Below are positions 40,425 to 49,398 of a stretch of DNA of 64,000 nucleotides, piece by piece. The DNA is from FEN-1219 sp964503125. Lineage in GTDB: Bacteria > Pseudomonadota > Gammaproteobacteria > Steroidobacterales > Rariloculaceae. Each line of letters opens with the position of its first letter. The stretch's first letter is position 1. A program made the translations under genes and the position numbers. The stretch is from NCBI GenBank assembly GCA_964503125.1, contig CAZCZE010000008.1:1-64000 (forward strand). Direction: 5' to 3'. The notes under the pieces were generated by a model. It was not told where the DNA came from. It was given only the letters and a program-made list of their open reading frames with translations, and did no database searches.

Positions 40425-42317
40425 TTAGACATCGGCCAGATTGCCCTTGGTCTCGAGCCACTCGCGGCGGTCGCCGGCGCGCTTTTTCGCGAGCAGCATG
40501 TCCATGACGTCCTCGGCCGCAGCCTTCGTCTTGCCGTCCACAGAAAGCTGCACGAGCCGGCGCGTGTCGGCCGCCATGGTCGTCTCGCGCAGTTGCACGG
40601 GATTCATCTCGCCCAAGCCCTTGAAGCGCGTGACCGAGATCTTCGCCCCCTTCTTCTCGGCCTCGATGCGGTCGGTGATCACGTCGCGCTCGGCGTCGTC
40701 GAGCGCGTAGTGGACTTCCTTGCCGACGTCGATGCGGTAGAGCGGCGGCATCGCGACGAACACGTGGCCCGCCTCGACGAGCGACGGGAAGTGCTTCAGG
40801 AACAGCGCGCAGAGCAGCGTCGCGATGTGCTGGCCGTCGGAGTCGGCGTCGGCGAGGATGCAGACCTTGTGGTAGCGCAGGCCGTCGAGGTTCGCGGAGC
40901 CCGGGTCGACGCCGAGCGCGACGCTGATGTTGTGGACCTCTTGCGAGGCCAGCAGCTCGGCGGCGTCGACCTCCCAGGTGTTCAAGATCTTGCCGCGCAG
41001 CGGCATCACGGCCTGCCTCTCGCGGTTGCGCGCTTGCTTGGCCGACCCGCCGGCCGAGTCGCCTTCGACGAGGAAGAGCTCGGCCAAGGACGGCTCCTGC
41101 ACCGTGCAGTCGGCGAGCTTGCCGGGCAGCGCCGGGCCCGCGACGATGCGCTTGCGGACGACCGTCTTCGCAGCCTTGAGCCGGTGCTGCGCGTTCTCGA
41201 TCGCGAACTGCGCGATCGCGTCGCCGGTCTCGGGATGCTGGTTGAGCCAGAGCGCGAAGTGGTCCTTGATGAGGCCGCCGACGAGCGTGGCGCACTCGCG
41301 CGACGAGAGCCGCTCCTTCGTCTGGCCCGAGAACTGCGGCTCCTCGATCTTGACGGACAGCACGAAGCTGACGCCTTCCCAGACATCCTCGGGCGCGAGC
41401 TTGATGCCGCGCGGCAAGAGATTGCGGAACTCGCAGAACTCGCGCAGCGCGTCGGTGAGCCCGGTGCGCAGGCCGTTGACGTGCGTGCCGCCCTGCGGCG
41501 TCGGAATGAGATTGACGTAGCTCTCGACGAGCGCCTCGGCGCCGTCGCGCCGCCAGAGCAGGGCCCACTCGACGGCCTCGCGCTTGCCCTCGAACTTGCC
41601 CGCGAACGGCTGCTCCGGGACGAAGTCGCCCTCGCCCAGCGACTCCTTTAGATACTGCTCGAGCCCGCCCGTGTAGACCCAACGCTCGGATTCCTTGGGC
41701 TTCTCGACCGTAAGCGTGACGACAAGGCCCGGGCAGAGCACGGCCTTGGCGCGCAGCATGTGCTTCAAGCGCGGCAGCGAGAACTGCGGCGAGTCGAAGT
41801 ACTTCGGGTTCGGCCAGAACCGCACCGTCGTACCCGTGGTCGTCTTCGCGACCTTGCCGACGACGTCGAGCTTGCCGCGGCGCTCGCCGTCGACGAAGCT
41901 CATGTTGTATTCCTTGCCGTCGCGACGGATCCACACCTCGAGATTCTTCGACAGCGCGTTGACGACCGACACGCCGACGCCGTGCAAACCGCCCGAGAAC
42001 TGGTAGTTCTTGTTCGAGAATTTGCCGCCCGCGTGCAGGCGCGTGAGGATGAGCTCGACGCCCGTGATCTTCTCCTCGGGGTGGACGTCGACGGGCATGC
42101 CGCGGCCGTCGTCGGCGACTTGCAGGGAGCCGTCGGCGAACAGCGTGACGTCGATGTTCTTGGCGTGGCCCACGACGGCCTCGTCGACGCTGTTGTCGAC
42201 GACCTCGTGCGCCAAGTGGTTCGGGCGAGTCGTGTCCGTGTACATGCCGGGACGCCGGCGCACGGGCTCGAGACCGCTCAAGACTTCGATGTCGGCAGCG
42301 CGATAGTCGCTGGTCAT
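40425..42317 (-). CDS. parE: DNA topoisomerase IV subunit B
   Basis: The 630-residue protein is the ATPase subunit that decatenates chromosomes with ParC. GLEPVRRRPGMYTDT, VVDNSVDEAVVG, DDGRGMPVDVHPEEK and GGLHGVGVSVVNALS are the GHKL ATP site. EGDSAGGSAKQARNRERQAV and ADADSDGQHIATLLCALF form the Toprim metal site. The ATG at 42317 is preferred to one at 42341. The 172 bases downstream, to 40253, hold no gene. They contain GGATTTCTCACC twice. Confidence 0.92.
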   Translation of the reverse strand: MTSDYRAADIEVLSGLEPVRRRPGMYTDTTRPNHLAHEVVDNSVDEAVVGHAKNIDVTLFADGSLQVADDGRGMPVDVHPEEKITGVELILTRLHAGGKFSNKNYQFSGGLHGVGVSVVNALSKNLEVWIRRDGKEYNMSFVDGERRGKLDVVGKVAKTTTGTTVRFWPNPKYFDSPQFSLPRLKHMLRAKAVLCPGLVVTLTVEKPKESERWVYTGGLEQYLKESLGEGDFVPEQPFAGKFEGKREAVEWALLWRRDGAEALVESYVNLIPTPQGGTHVNGLRTGLTDALREFCEFRNLLPRGIKLAPEDVWEGVSFVLSVKIEEPQFSGQTKERLSSRECATLVGGLIKDHFALWLNQHPETGDAIAQFAIENAQHRLKAAKTVVRKRIVAGPALPGKLADCTVQEPSLAELFLVEGDSAGGSAKQARNRERQAVMPLRGKILNTWEVDAAELLASQEVHNISVALGVDPGSANLDGLRYHKVCILADADSDGQHIATLLCALFLKHFPSLVEAGHVFVAMPPLYRIDVGKEVHYALDDAERDVITDRIEAEKKGAKISVTRFKGLGEMNPVQLRETTMAADTRRLVQLSVDGKTKAAAEDVMDMLLAKKRAGDRREWLETKGNLADV

Positions 42318-42423
42318 TTCCGCGGCCCCGCCCTCGAGCACAAGACCCGAGTTCCCACGGAGGCCGGCGCGATTGTAGCGCGTTCGAGCGAGCGCGCGAC
42401 AAGCTCTTTCGAGGTCGCGACCG

Positions 42424-42473
42424 TCAGTCGAAGTCGGCGATCAGCGACGCGCGCAGCTCTTTCGCCAGGTGGC
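42424..42473 (-). pseudogene. 3' tail remnant of a DUF3501-like gene
   Basis: On the minus strand, right after the TonB-receptor stop, the reading LAKELRASLIADFD ends at TGA (42424-42426). It mirrors the end of the DUF3501 gene 2.3 kb away (SKELRASLAADLD), with 36 of 41 bases identical. Confidence 0.6.
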
Positions 42474-44582
42474 TCAAAAACTTCCCTTAAGCGTCAATCG
42501 GAAAATCGGCTGCACGCTGAGGTCACGCGATTCGTTGAAACTCACGTTGCCATCGGTGCGCAATCCGTCATACACGGTGCGAGAGAAGATCGCGCGCCCG
42601 TCCGTCATGTTGAAGATCTGGAAGTTCATCGTCAGACCGTGGAAATTCTTTCGTTCGACGAAGCCGAACGTGTACGTCGGACCCTCGTACTCGACGGCGA
42701 CCTGGGACAGGCGGTACGACGGCTGTACATGGTTGTACTGTGCGCCAATGCCCCAGGCCCAGTCGGTCCCGGGGACGTCGTGGCGCAGGTTGATATCCGC
42801 GCGCCGGTCGTAGAAGTTGCTGAAAGAACGCTTCTCACCCGTCAGGGGATCGGCGACGCTGCTGTCCTCCACGGTCAAGTTCAGGTCCAACCGGACGCCT
42901 TCCCAGCCGGCAGGATCGAGGTTGACCGTGCTGTTCAAGTTGAAGCCGTAGAGGTTCGCTTCCGAGATATTGCCGCTCGATTCGCCGCCCCCGGGAATCG
43001 GAATGATGTCGATGTAGTCGTCGAGCCAGCGGCGGTAGACGCGCAGAGTGCTGGACCCCCAGTCACCCCAGCTCTTTTCGAGCTGCACGTTGGATTCCGT
43101 GGTCAGGGTAGGCTTGAGCTCCACGTTGCCGGCGTTAGCGTTGCCGAGGGCCAGTGACACGCTGGCGAGGAAGTCGCCGAAGGTCAACTGGCCCACGCGG
43201 CGCTCGAGATTCACGGACACATTCAGGTTTTCCCGCGCGGTCCACGCCAGGGACAAAGAGCCCTTGGGCCGCCAGAATTCTCGCGTCAGGCCGCCCGGGC
43301 CCGTCTGTTCCAGCGTCGAATTCTCCGTGCCGGCGCCCACCCGCAGAGTCAGCCCGTTGGCCAGCGTGCGGCCGTAGGACAGGATCATTTCGTAGCGGTC
43401 TTCCTGCACGCGGCCACTGCTGTTCGGCAGCGGAATTTCCGCGAACCGGCCGGCCGGATCGAGATTGAACAGCTCCGATGTCTGATCGAGCTTGTTGTAG
43501 GCTGCCTCGAGATCGACCTGCAAGTTACCGCCCCACCTGTCCCAGCGGTACTCGCCGCGGGCAATGCGCTCGCCGGTTGCCGATGCTCCGAGGAAACGAC
43601 TGCCCGTGGTTGGCGAGTTGTCGTCGAAGATCACCTGTGAAATCTGGCCGAAGTTGTTGCGGTTGCTCCGCTCCAACCCAATGACCTTCAGCTTCCCCGG
43701 TCCCAGGCCGAACTCGATGTCGCCGCCGATCTCGTACCCCGAGCCGCTCCCGTCGTTGTCGAAATCACGGAATGAGCCGACACCGGTGAGCGGGTCTCGA
43801 TCCTCGTCATTGGTGAAGTCGTTTTCGTTGCGGCTGTATTGCACGTTGAGGTTGGCGACCGTGCCGCCGTCACCGGTCCATTTCAGGCTCCCTGACAGGC
43901 GCGGGAACTCCCCGTTGAACTTGATATGCACGTCGCGCAACTCGGTGATGTCGCCGGCGGCGTCGGTGATCACGCCCATGCCGCCAGCGCCGCCGCGCCC
44001 GGTTCCATGCGTATACGCGGCATTCCATTCGATGCTGGCTGTCGAGCCGTTTACAGACAGATCGCCGCCCCACCAGGAGGGGTCGGCATATTTCGGCCGG
44101 TGGATGGTGCGCCACTCATAGCGTCCGCTGATGCCGCCGGAACGGGTGATGACGTTGGCAACCTGGCCGGACAGACCCGGCAAGTCCAGTGTGGCGCCGT
44201 CGACGATTTCGATTCGCTCGACGTTGTCCACGGTTATCCGCTGCAGCTGGTCGAAGATATTCTGGGACTTGCTCGACAGCCGCTGGCCATTGATCAGAAC
44301 GTTGGTGCTCGCCTGGCCAAGCCCTCGGCCCTGGTCCTCATCCTGGCCCTGGATTGAAAAGCCGGGTACGCGGTTCAGCATGTCGAGCGCGTTGCGGGGG
44401 GCGAAACGCTCGAAGTCCATCAGCGTGAAGACGCGCGCCGTGGTTGGCGCGACGGTCTGGGACGTCGAAGCTGCCGGCGCGGCGTTGTCCTGCGCGTTTG
44501 CGATACCGGACAGGACGAGCGTAACGGCCGCCAGGGAAGGCGCCCGGAGGCGTCGCGTGCAACGGGGGTTCATCGTCGTCAT
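42474..44582 (-). CDS. TonB-dependent receptor
   Basis: The 702-residue outer-membrane protein has a signal peptide (SLAAVTLVLSGIANAQ), a plug domain (ALDMLNRVPGFSIQGQ, TNVLINGQRLSSKSQNIFD, IEIVDGATLDLPGLSGQVAN), and a beta-barrel ending in the typical terminal Phe (PIFRLTLKGSF). It would import an unknown ligand, with energy from TonB. No classical TonB box is evident. The base composition looks lower in GC than its neighbours and the gene sits between two copies of the DUF3501 gene tail, suggesting later insertion. ATG at 44582 or 44573. Confidence 0.85.
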   Translation of the reverse strand: MTTMNPRCTRRLRAPSLAAVTLVLSGIANAQDNAAPAASTSQTVAPTTARVFTLMDFERFAPRNALDMLNRVPGFSIQGQDEDQGRGLGQASTNVLINGQRLSSKSQNIFDQLQRITVDNVERIEIVDGATLDLPGLSGQVANVITRSGGISGRYEWRTIHRPKYADPSWWGGDLSVNGSTASIEWNAAYTHGTGRGGAGGMGVITDAAGDITELRDVHIKFNGEFPRLSGSLKWTGDGGTVANLNVQYSRNENDFTNDEDRDPLTGVGSFRDFDNDGSGSGYEIGGDIEFGLGPGKLKVIGLERSNRNNFGQISQVIFDDNSPTTGSRFLGASATGERIARGEYRWDRWGGNLQVDLEAAYNKLDQTSELFNLDPAGRFAEIPLPNSSGRVQEDRYEMILSYGRTLANGLTLRVGAGTENSTLEQTGPGGLTREFWRPKGSLSLAWTARENLNVSVNLERRVGQLTFGDFLASVSLALGNANAGNVELKPTLTTESNVQLEKSWGDWGSSTLRVYRRWLDDYIDIIPIPGGGESSGNISEANLYGFNLNSTVNLDPAGWEGVRLDLNLTVEDSSVADPLTGEKRSFSNFYDRRADINLRHDVPGTDWAWGIGAQYNHVQPSYRLSQVAVEYEGPTYTFGFVERKNFHGLTMNFQIFNMTDGRAIFSRTVYDGLRTDGNVSFNESRDLSVQPIFRLTLKGSF

Positions 44583-44729
44583 ATCGATACTAAGACGCCG
44601 AAATCGGGATCAAGGTTACTGGTTGGGTAGCCCACTGGGCATTCGTAGCGGGCGAGTCGTTCGAGCTTCGCCCGTTGTTCGGCCTCCACCCCGATGAGCT
44701 CGCGGCACGGCACGGCCGCGCGAACACCT

Positions 44730-44770
44730 TCAGTCCAAGTCTGCGGCCAGCGACGCGCGCAGCTCCTTCG
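44730..44770 (+). repeat. right copy of a 41-bp direct repeat flanking the TonB receptor
   Basis: These 41 bases (the DUF3501 3' end) match 42424-42464 at 36 positions in the same orientation. The two copies bracket a 2.3 kb segment with the TonB receptor gene. Confidence 0.7.
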
Positions 44771-45311
44771 ACGCGTCGAGCTCGCAGCGGCAGTGCTCGT
44801 GCTCGACGCCGAGCTTCAAAGGCGCACCACCCTTGAGCGCCGCGCGCATCGCGGCGTCGAGCTCGAAGCGCAGAAAATGCACGGCCGAGGTCTTGGTCGC
44901 GTCGCTGCGCGCAAGATCCTCGTCGGCATAGCCGAACACGCGGCCCAGCGTGCCGACCTCGAGGTAGACGGCGTTCTCGACGCCGCGCAGCCGCTCGAGC
45001 GCGACTCGCCGCTCGGCGACGTCGGGGTACTCGAGCATCATCGTGGCCTTCAAGTTCGTGCCGTCGGGGATCAGCGGGTTGTAGGCCGTAAGCTCCTCGG
45101 CGATGGCCTCGGTCTCGAAGATGCGCTCGGTGCGCAGCATCTCCTGCACCTGATAGCGCATCGTGAGGCGGTCCTCGAAATACAGCGTGACGTTCGGGCC
45201 GAGCGGCGCCTGCCGGTGCTTCTTGTGGGCCAGCACCTCGGCGCGCAGCCGCGGGCGCTCCTTGTGGTACTGCTCGAGCGACAAGAGGTCGGCGACGTTG
45301 AGCTTGTCCAT
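44730..45311 (-). CDS. DUF3501 family protein
   Basis: The 193-residue cytoplasmic protein starts MDKLNVADLLSLEQYHKERP and contains HRQAPLGPNVTLYFEDRLTM, RYQVQEMLRTERIFETEAI and AYNPLIPDGTNLKATMMLEY, the conserved blocks of DUF3501. Across proteobacteria it sits beside an Fe-S heterodisulfide reductase-like protein and rubrerythrin, as it does here. This suggests a shared redox or peroxide-stress role, not demonstrated. Only two bases separate it from the Fe-S gene upstream. Confidence 0.85.
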   Translation of the reverse strand: MDKLNVADLLSLEQYHKERPRLRAEVLAHKKHRQAPLGPNVTLYFEDRLTMRYQVQEMLRTERIFETEAIAEELTAYNPLIPDGTNLKATMMLEYPDVAERRVALERLRGVENAVYLEVGTLGRVFGYADEDLARSDATKTSAVHFLRFELDAAMRAALKGGAPLKLGVEHEHCRCELDASKELRASLAADLD

Positions 45312-45313
45312 GG

Positions 45314-46660
45314 TCAGAGGCCGTAGGCGCGGCGCAAGAGCTCAATCGGATGCGTCGGCTCGATCTCGGCCTCGGCCACGGCCGCGATCTGCTCCGCAGC
45401 CATGGGGCAGTCGCTCGTGAAGTGCTGCGCGGCCGCGCCGTCCACTTGCCGCGCGACGGGGCGCGCGATCTTGCGCGATACCGCGGCGTACTTTTTCTTG
45501 ACGCCGTAGGTGCCGTCGTGGCCCGAGCAGCGCTCGATCGCCTGCACCGTCGTGTCGGGCACGAGCTGCAACACGTCGCGCGTCTTGAGTCCGATGTTCT
45601 GCACGCGCAGGTGACACGGCACCTGATAGCTGATCGTGCCGAGACTCGCGGCGAAATCGGTTTTGAGCAATCCCTCGCGGTGGCGCAGCATGAGGTACTC
45701 GAAGGGGTCGAAGAACGCCTGCGCGACGCGCCGCACGCGCTCGTCCTCGGGGAACAGGAGCGGCAGCTCTTGCTTGAACATGAGCACGCACGACGGCACG
45801 ACGGCGGTGAGATCCCACCCGTCGCGCGCTCGAGCGTCGAGCTCGTCGATGTTGGCGTCCTTGAGCCGCTCGATCGACTCAAGATCGCCGAGCTCGAGCT
45901 TCGGCATGCCGCAGCAGCGCTCGTTACGGAGCAACGCCACGCCGATGCTGTTGTGCTCGAGCACGGCCACGAGGTCCTCGACGAGGCGGGGGTGATTGCG
46001 GTTGCCGTAGCAGGTCGCGAACACGGCGACCCGACCCTGCGTATTGCCGGCGGGCTTTGGCTCGACCGCCTTGCCGATACGGTCTTTGAGCCGCGAGCGA
46101 GCGCTCTTGCCGTGGAACTTCGGCACGGGCGCCAACGGATCGACGCCGAGCGTCATCTCAAGCACCTTGCGCCCCAAGCTCGACGCGTTGACGGCGTTGA
46201 CGACCTCGGCCACGACGGGAATGCCGGCTAGCGTGCCGACCCAGTCGGTCGCGCTTAAGAATTTGTCGCGCAGCGTGGGCTTGCCGTCCGTGAAGGCTTT
46301 GTACTTGGCGCGCAGCATCAAGTGCGGAAAGTCCACGTTCCATTCGTGCGGCGGCACGTAGGGACACTTCGTCATGTAGCACAGGTCGCAGAGATAACAG
46401 TGCTCGACGACCTGCCAGTAGGCTTGCTTCGGCACGTCGTGCACCTCGCCGCTCGCCGTCGCGTCGACGGCGTCGAACAGCGTCGGGAACGAATGGCAGA
46501 GACTGAAGCAGCGGCGGCAGCCGTGACAGATGTCGAAGACGCGTGCGAGCTCGGTCTCGAGCGCGGTCGCATCGGTGAACTGCGCCGAGCGCCAATCGAT
46601 GACGTGACGCGTGGGCGCGTCGAGGCTGCCTTCGCGGCGCGGCGTTTTCGAGTCGGTCAC
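45314..46660 (-). CDS. Fe-S oxidoreductase (GlpC/heterodisulfide reductase-like)
   Basis: The 448-residue protein has two N-terminal 4Fe-4S-type motifs (ICHGCRRCFSLCHSFP, CYLCDLCYMTKCPYVPPHEW) and two CCG-like domains with CCGMP and later CSGHDGTYGVKKKY (typical CCG-domain residues). It resembles GlpC and HdrD-type subunits that pass electrons between a quinone or flavoprotein and a partner. Gene order rubrerythrin, Fe-S protein, DUF3501 is widespread. The electron donor is unknown. Confidence 0.85.
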   Translation of the reverse strand: MTDSKTPRREGSLDAPTRHVIDWRSAQFTDATALETELARVFDICHGCRRCFSLCHSFPTLFDAVDATASGEVHDVPKQAYWQVVEHCYLCDLCYMTKCPYVPPHEWNVDFPHLMLRAKYKAFTDGKPTLRDKFLSATDWVGTLAGIPVVAEVVNAVNASSLGRKVLEMTLGVDPLAPVPKFHGKSARSRLKDRIGKAVEPKPAGNTQGRVAVFATCYGNRNHPRLVEDLVAVLEHNSIGVALLRNERCCGMPKLELGDLESIERLKDANIDELDARARDGWDLTAVVPSCVLMFKQELPLLFPEDERVRRVAQAFFDPFEYLMLRHREGLLKTDFAASLGTISYQVPCHLRVQNIGLKTRDVLQLVPDTTVQAIERCSGHDGTYGVKKKYAAVSRKIARPVARQVDGAAAQHFTSDCPMAAEQIAAVAEAEIEPTHPIELLRRAYGL

Positions 46661-46735
46661 CGTAGGGGCCTCGATGCGCGCCGCCCGGGTAAGGTGGGCC
46701 CCGGGCGACGCGCTACGAACGAACCGACGCCGCGA

Positions 46736-47155
46736 TCACGTGCCGAGCGTGTCGAGCGCTTTCTGGAAACGATTCGCGTGCGAGCGCTCGGCTTTGGCGA
46801 GCGTCTCGAACCAGTCGGCGATTTCCTCGAGACCCTCGCTGCGCGCGGCCTTGGCCATGCCGGGATACATGTCCGTGTACTCGTGGGTCTCGCCGGCGAT
46901 CGCGGCCTTCAAATTCTTGCTCGTCTCGCCGATCGGCAAGCCCGTGGCCGGGTCGCCGACGGCCTCGAGATACTCGAGGTGCCCGTGCGCGTGACCCGTC
47001 TCGCCTTCGGCCGTCGAGCGGAACACGGCGGCGACGTCGTTGTAGCCCTCTACGTCGGCCTTCGCGGCGAAGTACAGATAGCGGCGGTTGGCCTGCGACT
47101 CGCCGGCGAAGGCGTCCTTCAAGTTCTGCTCGGTCTTCGTGCCTTTGAGTTTCAT
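46736..47155 (-). CDS. rubrerythrin (diiron peroxidase, short form)
   Basis: The 139-residue protein has the two ExxH-type diiron motifs: LKDAFAGESQANRRYLYFAA, GETGHAHGHLEYLEAVGDPA, GETHEYTDMYPGMAKAARSE and LAKAERSHANRFQKAL. It lacks the C-terminal rubredoxin domain, so an outside donor is needed. The Fe-S protein downstream (75 bases) is a natural candidate. It would reduce hydrogen peroxide. ATG at 47155 is preferred. A TTG at 47167 adds four residues. Confidence 0.88.
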   Translation of the reverse strand: MKLKGTKTEQNLKDAFAGESQANRRYLYFAAKADVEGYNDVAAVFRSTAEGETGHAHGHLEYLEAVGDPATGLPIGETSKNLKAAIAGETHEYTDMYPGMAKAARSEGLEEIADWFETLAKAERSHANRFQKALDTLGT

Positions 47156-47207
47156 CGTGGTCTCCAACGGACTTAGGAACAGGTGCAGAATCCGGCGCGT
47201 AGGCTCT

Positions 47208-47262
47208 TAGACTTTGTCTACGGACTCGCGTCAATCTATTCCGGACCGCGAAATGTTGTCAA
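47208..47262 (-). promoter_or_regulatory. rubrerythrin promoter with palindromic operator candidate
   Basis: On the minus strand TTGACA (47257-47262) and TAGATT (47233-47238) are 18 bases apart. Just downstream, TAGACTTTGTCTA (47208-47220) is a palindrome with five-base arms, placed where a repressor would block elongation. The regulator is unknown. Confidence 0.4.
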
Positions 47263-47328
47263 CGGGCCGTTTGACCCTCGAGGGGGCGGGCCTGTACCGT
47301 GGCCGCCTCGCGGAGCGCAACCTACCTC

Positions 47329-47580
47329 ATGGCGACGACCGACAAAACGACCGACCTGGGCGGGCTCGAGAAGACGCTCGAGGAGCTCGAGGCCCTCGTG
47401 ACCCGGCTCGAGGCCGGCGACCTGCCCTTGGAGCAAGCGCTCAAGGAGTTCGAGCGCGGCGTCAAGCTCACGCGAGCGTGTCAGGCCGCACTGCAGGAAG
47501 CCGAGCAGAAGGTCGAGATCTTGCTGAAGAAAACGGCCTCGGCGGAGCCGAGCCCGTTCGCGCCGGCGACCGAAGAGTAA
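47329..47580 (+). CDS. xseB: exodeoxyribonuclease VII small subunit
   Basis: The 83-residue protein matches XseB: LEKTLEELEALVTRLEAGDL, PLEQALKEFERGVKLTRACQ and ALQEAEQKVEILL. It forms the nuclease with XseA, which is not in the window. The usual neighbours ispA and dxs are absent here, so this gene sits apart. The ATG at 47329 is chosen over a GTG at 47299. It runs divergently from rubrerythrin. Confidence 0.88.
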   Translation: MATTDKTTDLGGLEKTLEELEALVTRLEAGDLPLEQALKEFERGVKLTRACQAALQEAEQKVEILLKKTASAEPSPFAPATEE

Positions 47581-47593
47581 CGGCGCGCGGCCG

Positions 47594-48910
47594 TCAGGTC
47601 GCGGTCGGCGCGATACCCTGCAGGCGTTCGATGAGCGAGCGCAGGAAAACCTTGTTGAAGCGCAGCTGACACGCCGACGAGGCTTGCTCGAGCAGCGTCG
47701 AGCTCACGCGCACGAGCGTCAGCAGCCCGGTCGCCTTGATCGTGGCCGTACGCCGCGCGCCGCGGACATAGCTCGCTTCGCCGAAGCAATCGCCGTCACC
47801 GAGCACTCCGGTCTGCCGGCGCCCCGACTCCACGCTGACCGAGCCATTGACGATGATGTAGAAGCGATCGTCGAGCTCGCCCTCACGAATGATCTCGTCG
47901 TCGGCTTGATAGGTGCACCACTCGCTCGCTCGCAGCACTTCCCAGATCTCGGCGTGCGAGAAGTCGTGGAAGAAGCGCAGCTTGCGCAAAAGATCGAATT
48001 GCTCCTGCCGATCGAGACGGTCGTATTGGCTGCGCAGCTTCTGGTGCAGCTTCGTCAGGGAACCCGCGAACTCGATCGCGTTCGCGAACCGCTTGTCCGG
48101 CTCCTTGAGCAGCGCTGTCGTGACGACGTTCTCGATCTCCTCGGGAATGCCCTCGCGCAGCGTGTGAATCGGCGGCGGCGTCGCGTACACGATCTGGTGC
48201 AGCAGCTTGCTCAAGCTGTTCGCGCGAAACGGCCTGTAGCCCGTGAGCAGCTCGTACATCACGGCGCCCAGCGAGTAGATGTCCGAGCTCGGCGTGATCT
48301 CGGCCGACTGCACCTGCTCGGGCGACATGTAGCTCGGGCTGCCCGCGATACCCTCGATGCGGGAGACGTTGGAATCCTTGATCAGCGCGATGCCGAAGTC
48401 GATGATGCGCACGTCGTTGTCGAGCGTGAGCATGATGTTGCTCGGCTTGATGTCGCGATGGACGACGCCGCGCCCGTGGGCATAGTGCAAGCCCTTGGCG
48501 CACTTGAACAGGATCTCGACGACGTCGTCGATGCGCAGCAGGTTGTCGGGCCGGCAGTAGGCGTTGAGCGTGCGCGCGCCGTGCACGTGCTCGGTGACGA
48601 CGTAGTAGCAGCCGTTCTCTTCACCCGCATCGTAGATCGGCAAGATGTTGGGATGCTGGAGCCGTCCCATCATCTGCGCTTCGTTGAAGAACATCTTGCG
48701 AGAGACGCGCGCCTTCTGCTCGTCTGCCTCGCTGTCGATGTTGTAGAGCTTGATCGCGACGTCGCGGCCGTAGTACGGGTCGTGCGACAGGAACACGCGC
48801 CCCGTGCTGCCCTGACCGACCTCGTTGATGACGACGTATTTGCCGATGCGTTCCGGCACGTCGCGGGTGCCGCGTTTTTCGGCGGCCGCTGGGGCTTTGG
48901 CCTGTGCCAT
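47594..48910 (-). CDS. serine/threonine protein kinase with C-terminal cyclic-nucleotide-binding domain
   Basis: The 438-residue cytoplasmic protein has a complete Hanks-type kinase: GQGSTGRVFLSHD, VAIKLYN, GRGVVHRDIKPSNIMLTL, IIDFGIALI and SPSYMSPEQVQ. After about residue 300 a CRP/cNMP fold follows (FFHDFSHAEIWEVLRASEWC, IIREGELDDRFYIIVNGSVS, GDGDCFGEASYVRGARRTAT). Binding of cAMP or cGMP would be the natural control, but ligand residues cannot be judged firmly. It closes the rib/nusB/thiL/pgpA operon, five bases after pgpA, an unusual place for a kinase. Confidence 0.85.
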   Translation of the reverse strand: MAQAKAPAAAEKRGTRDVPERIGKYVVINEVGQGSTGRVFLSHDPYYGRDVAIKLYNIDSEADEQKARVSRKMFFNEAQMMGRLQHPNILPIYDAGEENGCYYVVTEHVHGARTLNAYCRPDNLLRIDDVVEILFKCAKGLHYAHGRGVVHRDIKPSNIMLTLDNDVRIIDFGIALIKDSNVSRIEGIAGSPSYMSPEQVQSAEITPSSDIYSLGAVMYELLTGYRPFRANSLSKLLHQIVYATPPPIHTLREGIPEEIENVVTTALLKEPDKRFANAIEFAGSLTKLHQKLRSQYDRLDRQEQFDLLRKLRFFHDFSHAEIWEVLRASEWCTYQADDEIIREGELDDRFYIIVNGSVSVESGRRQTGVLGDGDCFGEASYVRGARRTATIKATGLLTLVRVSSTLLEQASSACQLRFNKVFLRSLIERLQGIAPTAT

Positions 48911-48915
48911 GGAAG

Positions 48916-49395
48916 CTAGACGGTTGGTAGCAATGCTCGGATGGTTGCGACACATGCCGCCGCGTAGAGCGCGGCTAGCAGGTCGTCAAGCATAATTCCG
49001 AGACCGCCGCCCAATCTGTGATCCACATCGCGGATCGGCCAGGGCTTCACGATGTCGAAAAATCTAAAGAATACAAAGACTAGGGCCAGCGTCACGAAGG
49101 TCCTTTCGGCGACGATCGCGGCCGTGAGCAGCACGCCGGCGATCTCGTCGAACACGATGCGCGGATCGTCGTGACGACCAAGCCGCCGCGCACTCTCGCC
49201 GCACACGAAGATGCCGAGCGCGATGACGCCTGCCACGACGGCGAAGCGCACGACGAGCGGCAGCTCGAGCAGCCACCAAGCCGCGACTAGACCTAAGAGG
49301 CTACCGGCCGTGCCCGGCGCCCGCGGCACCAACCCCGTGCCGAAGCCGAACGCCACGAGGTGGACGGGATCGCGCAGCGGGCGAAGAAGCTCCAC
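48916..49395 (-). CDS. pgpA: phosphatidylglycerophosphatase A
   Basis: The 159-residue membrane enzyme removes phosphate from phosphatidylglycerophosphate. FGTGLVPRAPGTAGSLLGL and RIVFDEIAGVLLTAA are the family motifs, and FFRFFDIVKPWPIRDVDHRL near the end is typical. The neighbours nusB and thiL are the usual gammaproteobacterial arrangement. Three bases separate it from thiL. Confidence 0.9.
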   Translation of the reverse strand: MELLRPLRDPVHLVAFGFGTGLVPRAPGTAGSLLGLVAAWWLLELPLVVRFAVVAGVIALGIFVCGESARRLGRHDDPRIVFDEIAGVLLTAAIVAERTFVTLALVFVFFRFFDIVKPWPIRDVDHRLGGGLGIMLDDLLAALYAAACVATIRALLPTV

Positions 49396-49398
49396 GGC

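Noticed and set aside
44583..44729. Possible small coding remnant between the TonB receptor and DUF3501
   Set aside because: One minus-strand frame reads plausibly (ELIGVEAEQRAKLERLARYE) but has no start, no ribosome site and no family I can name.
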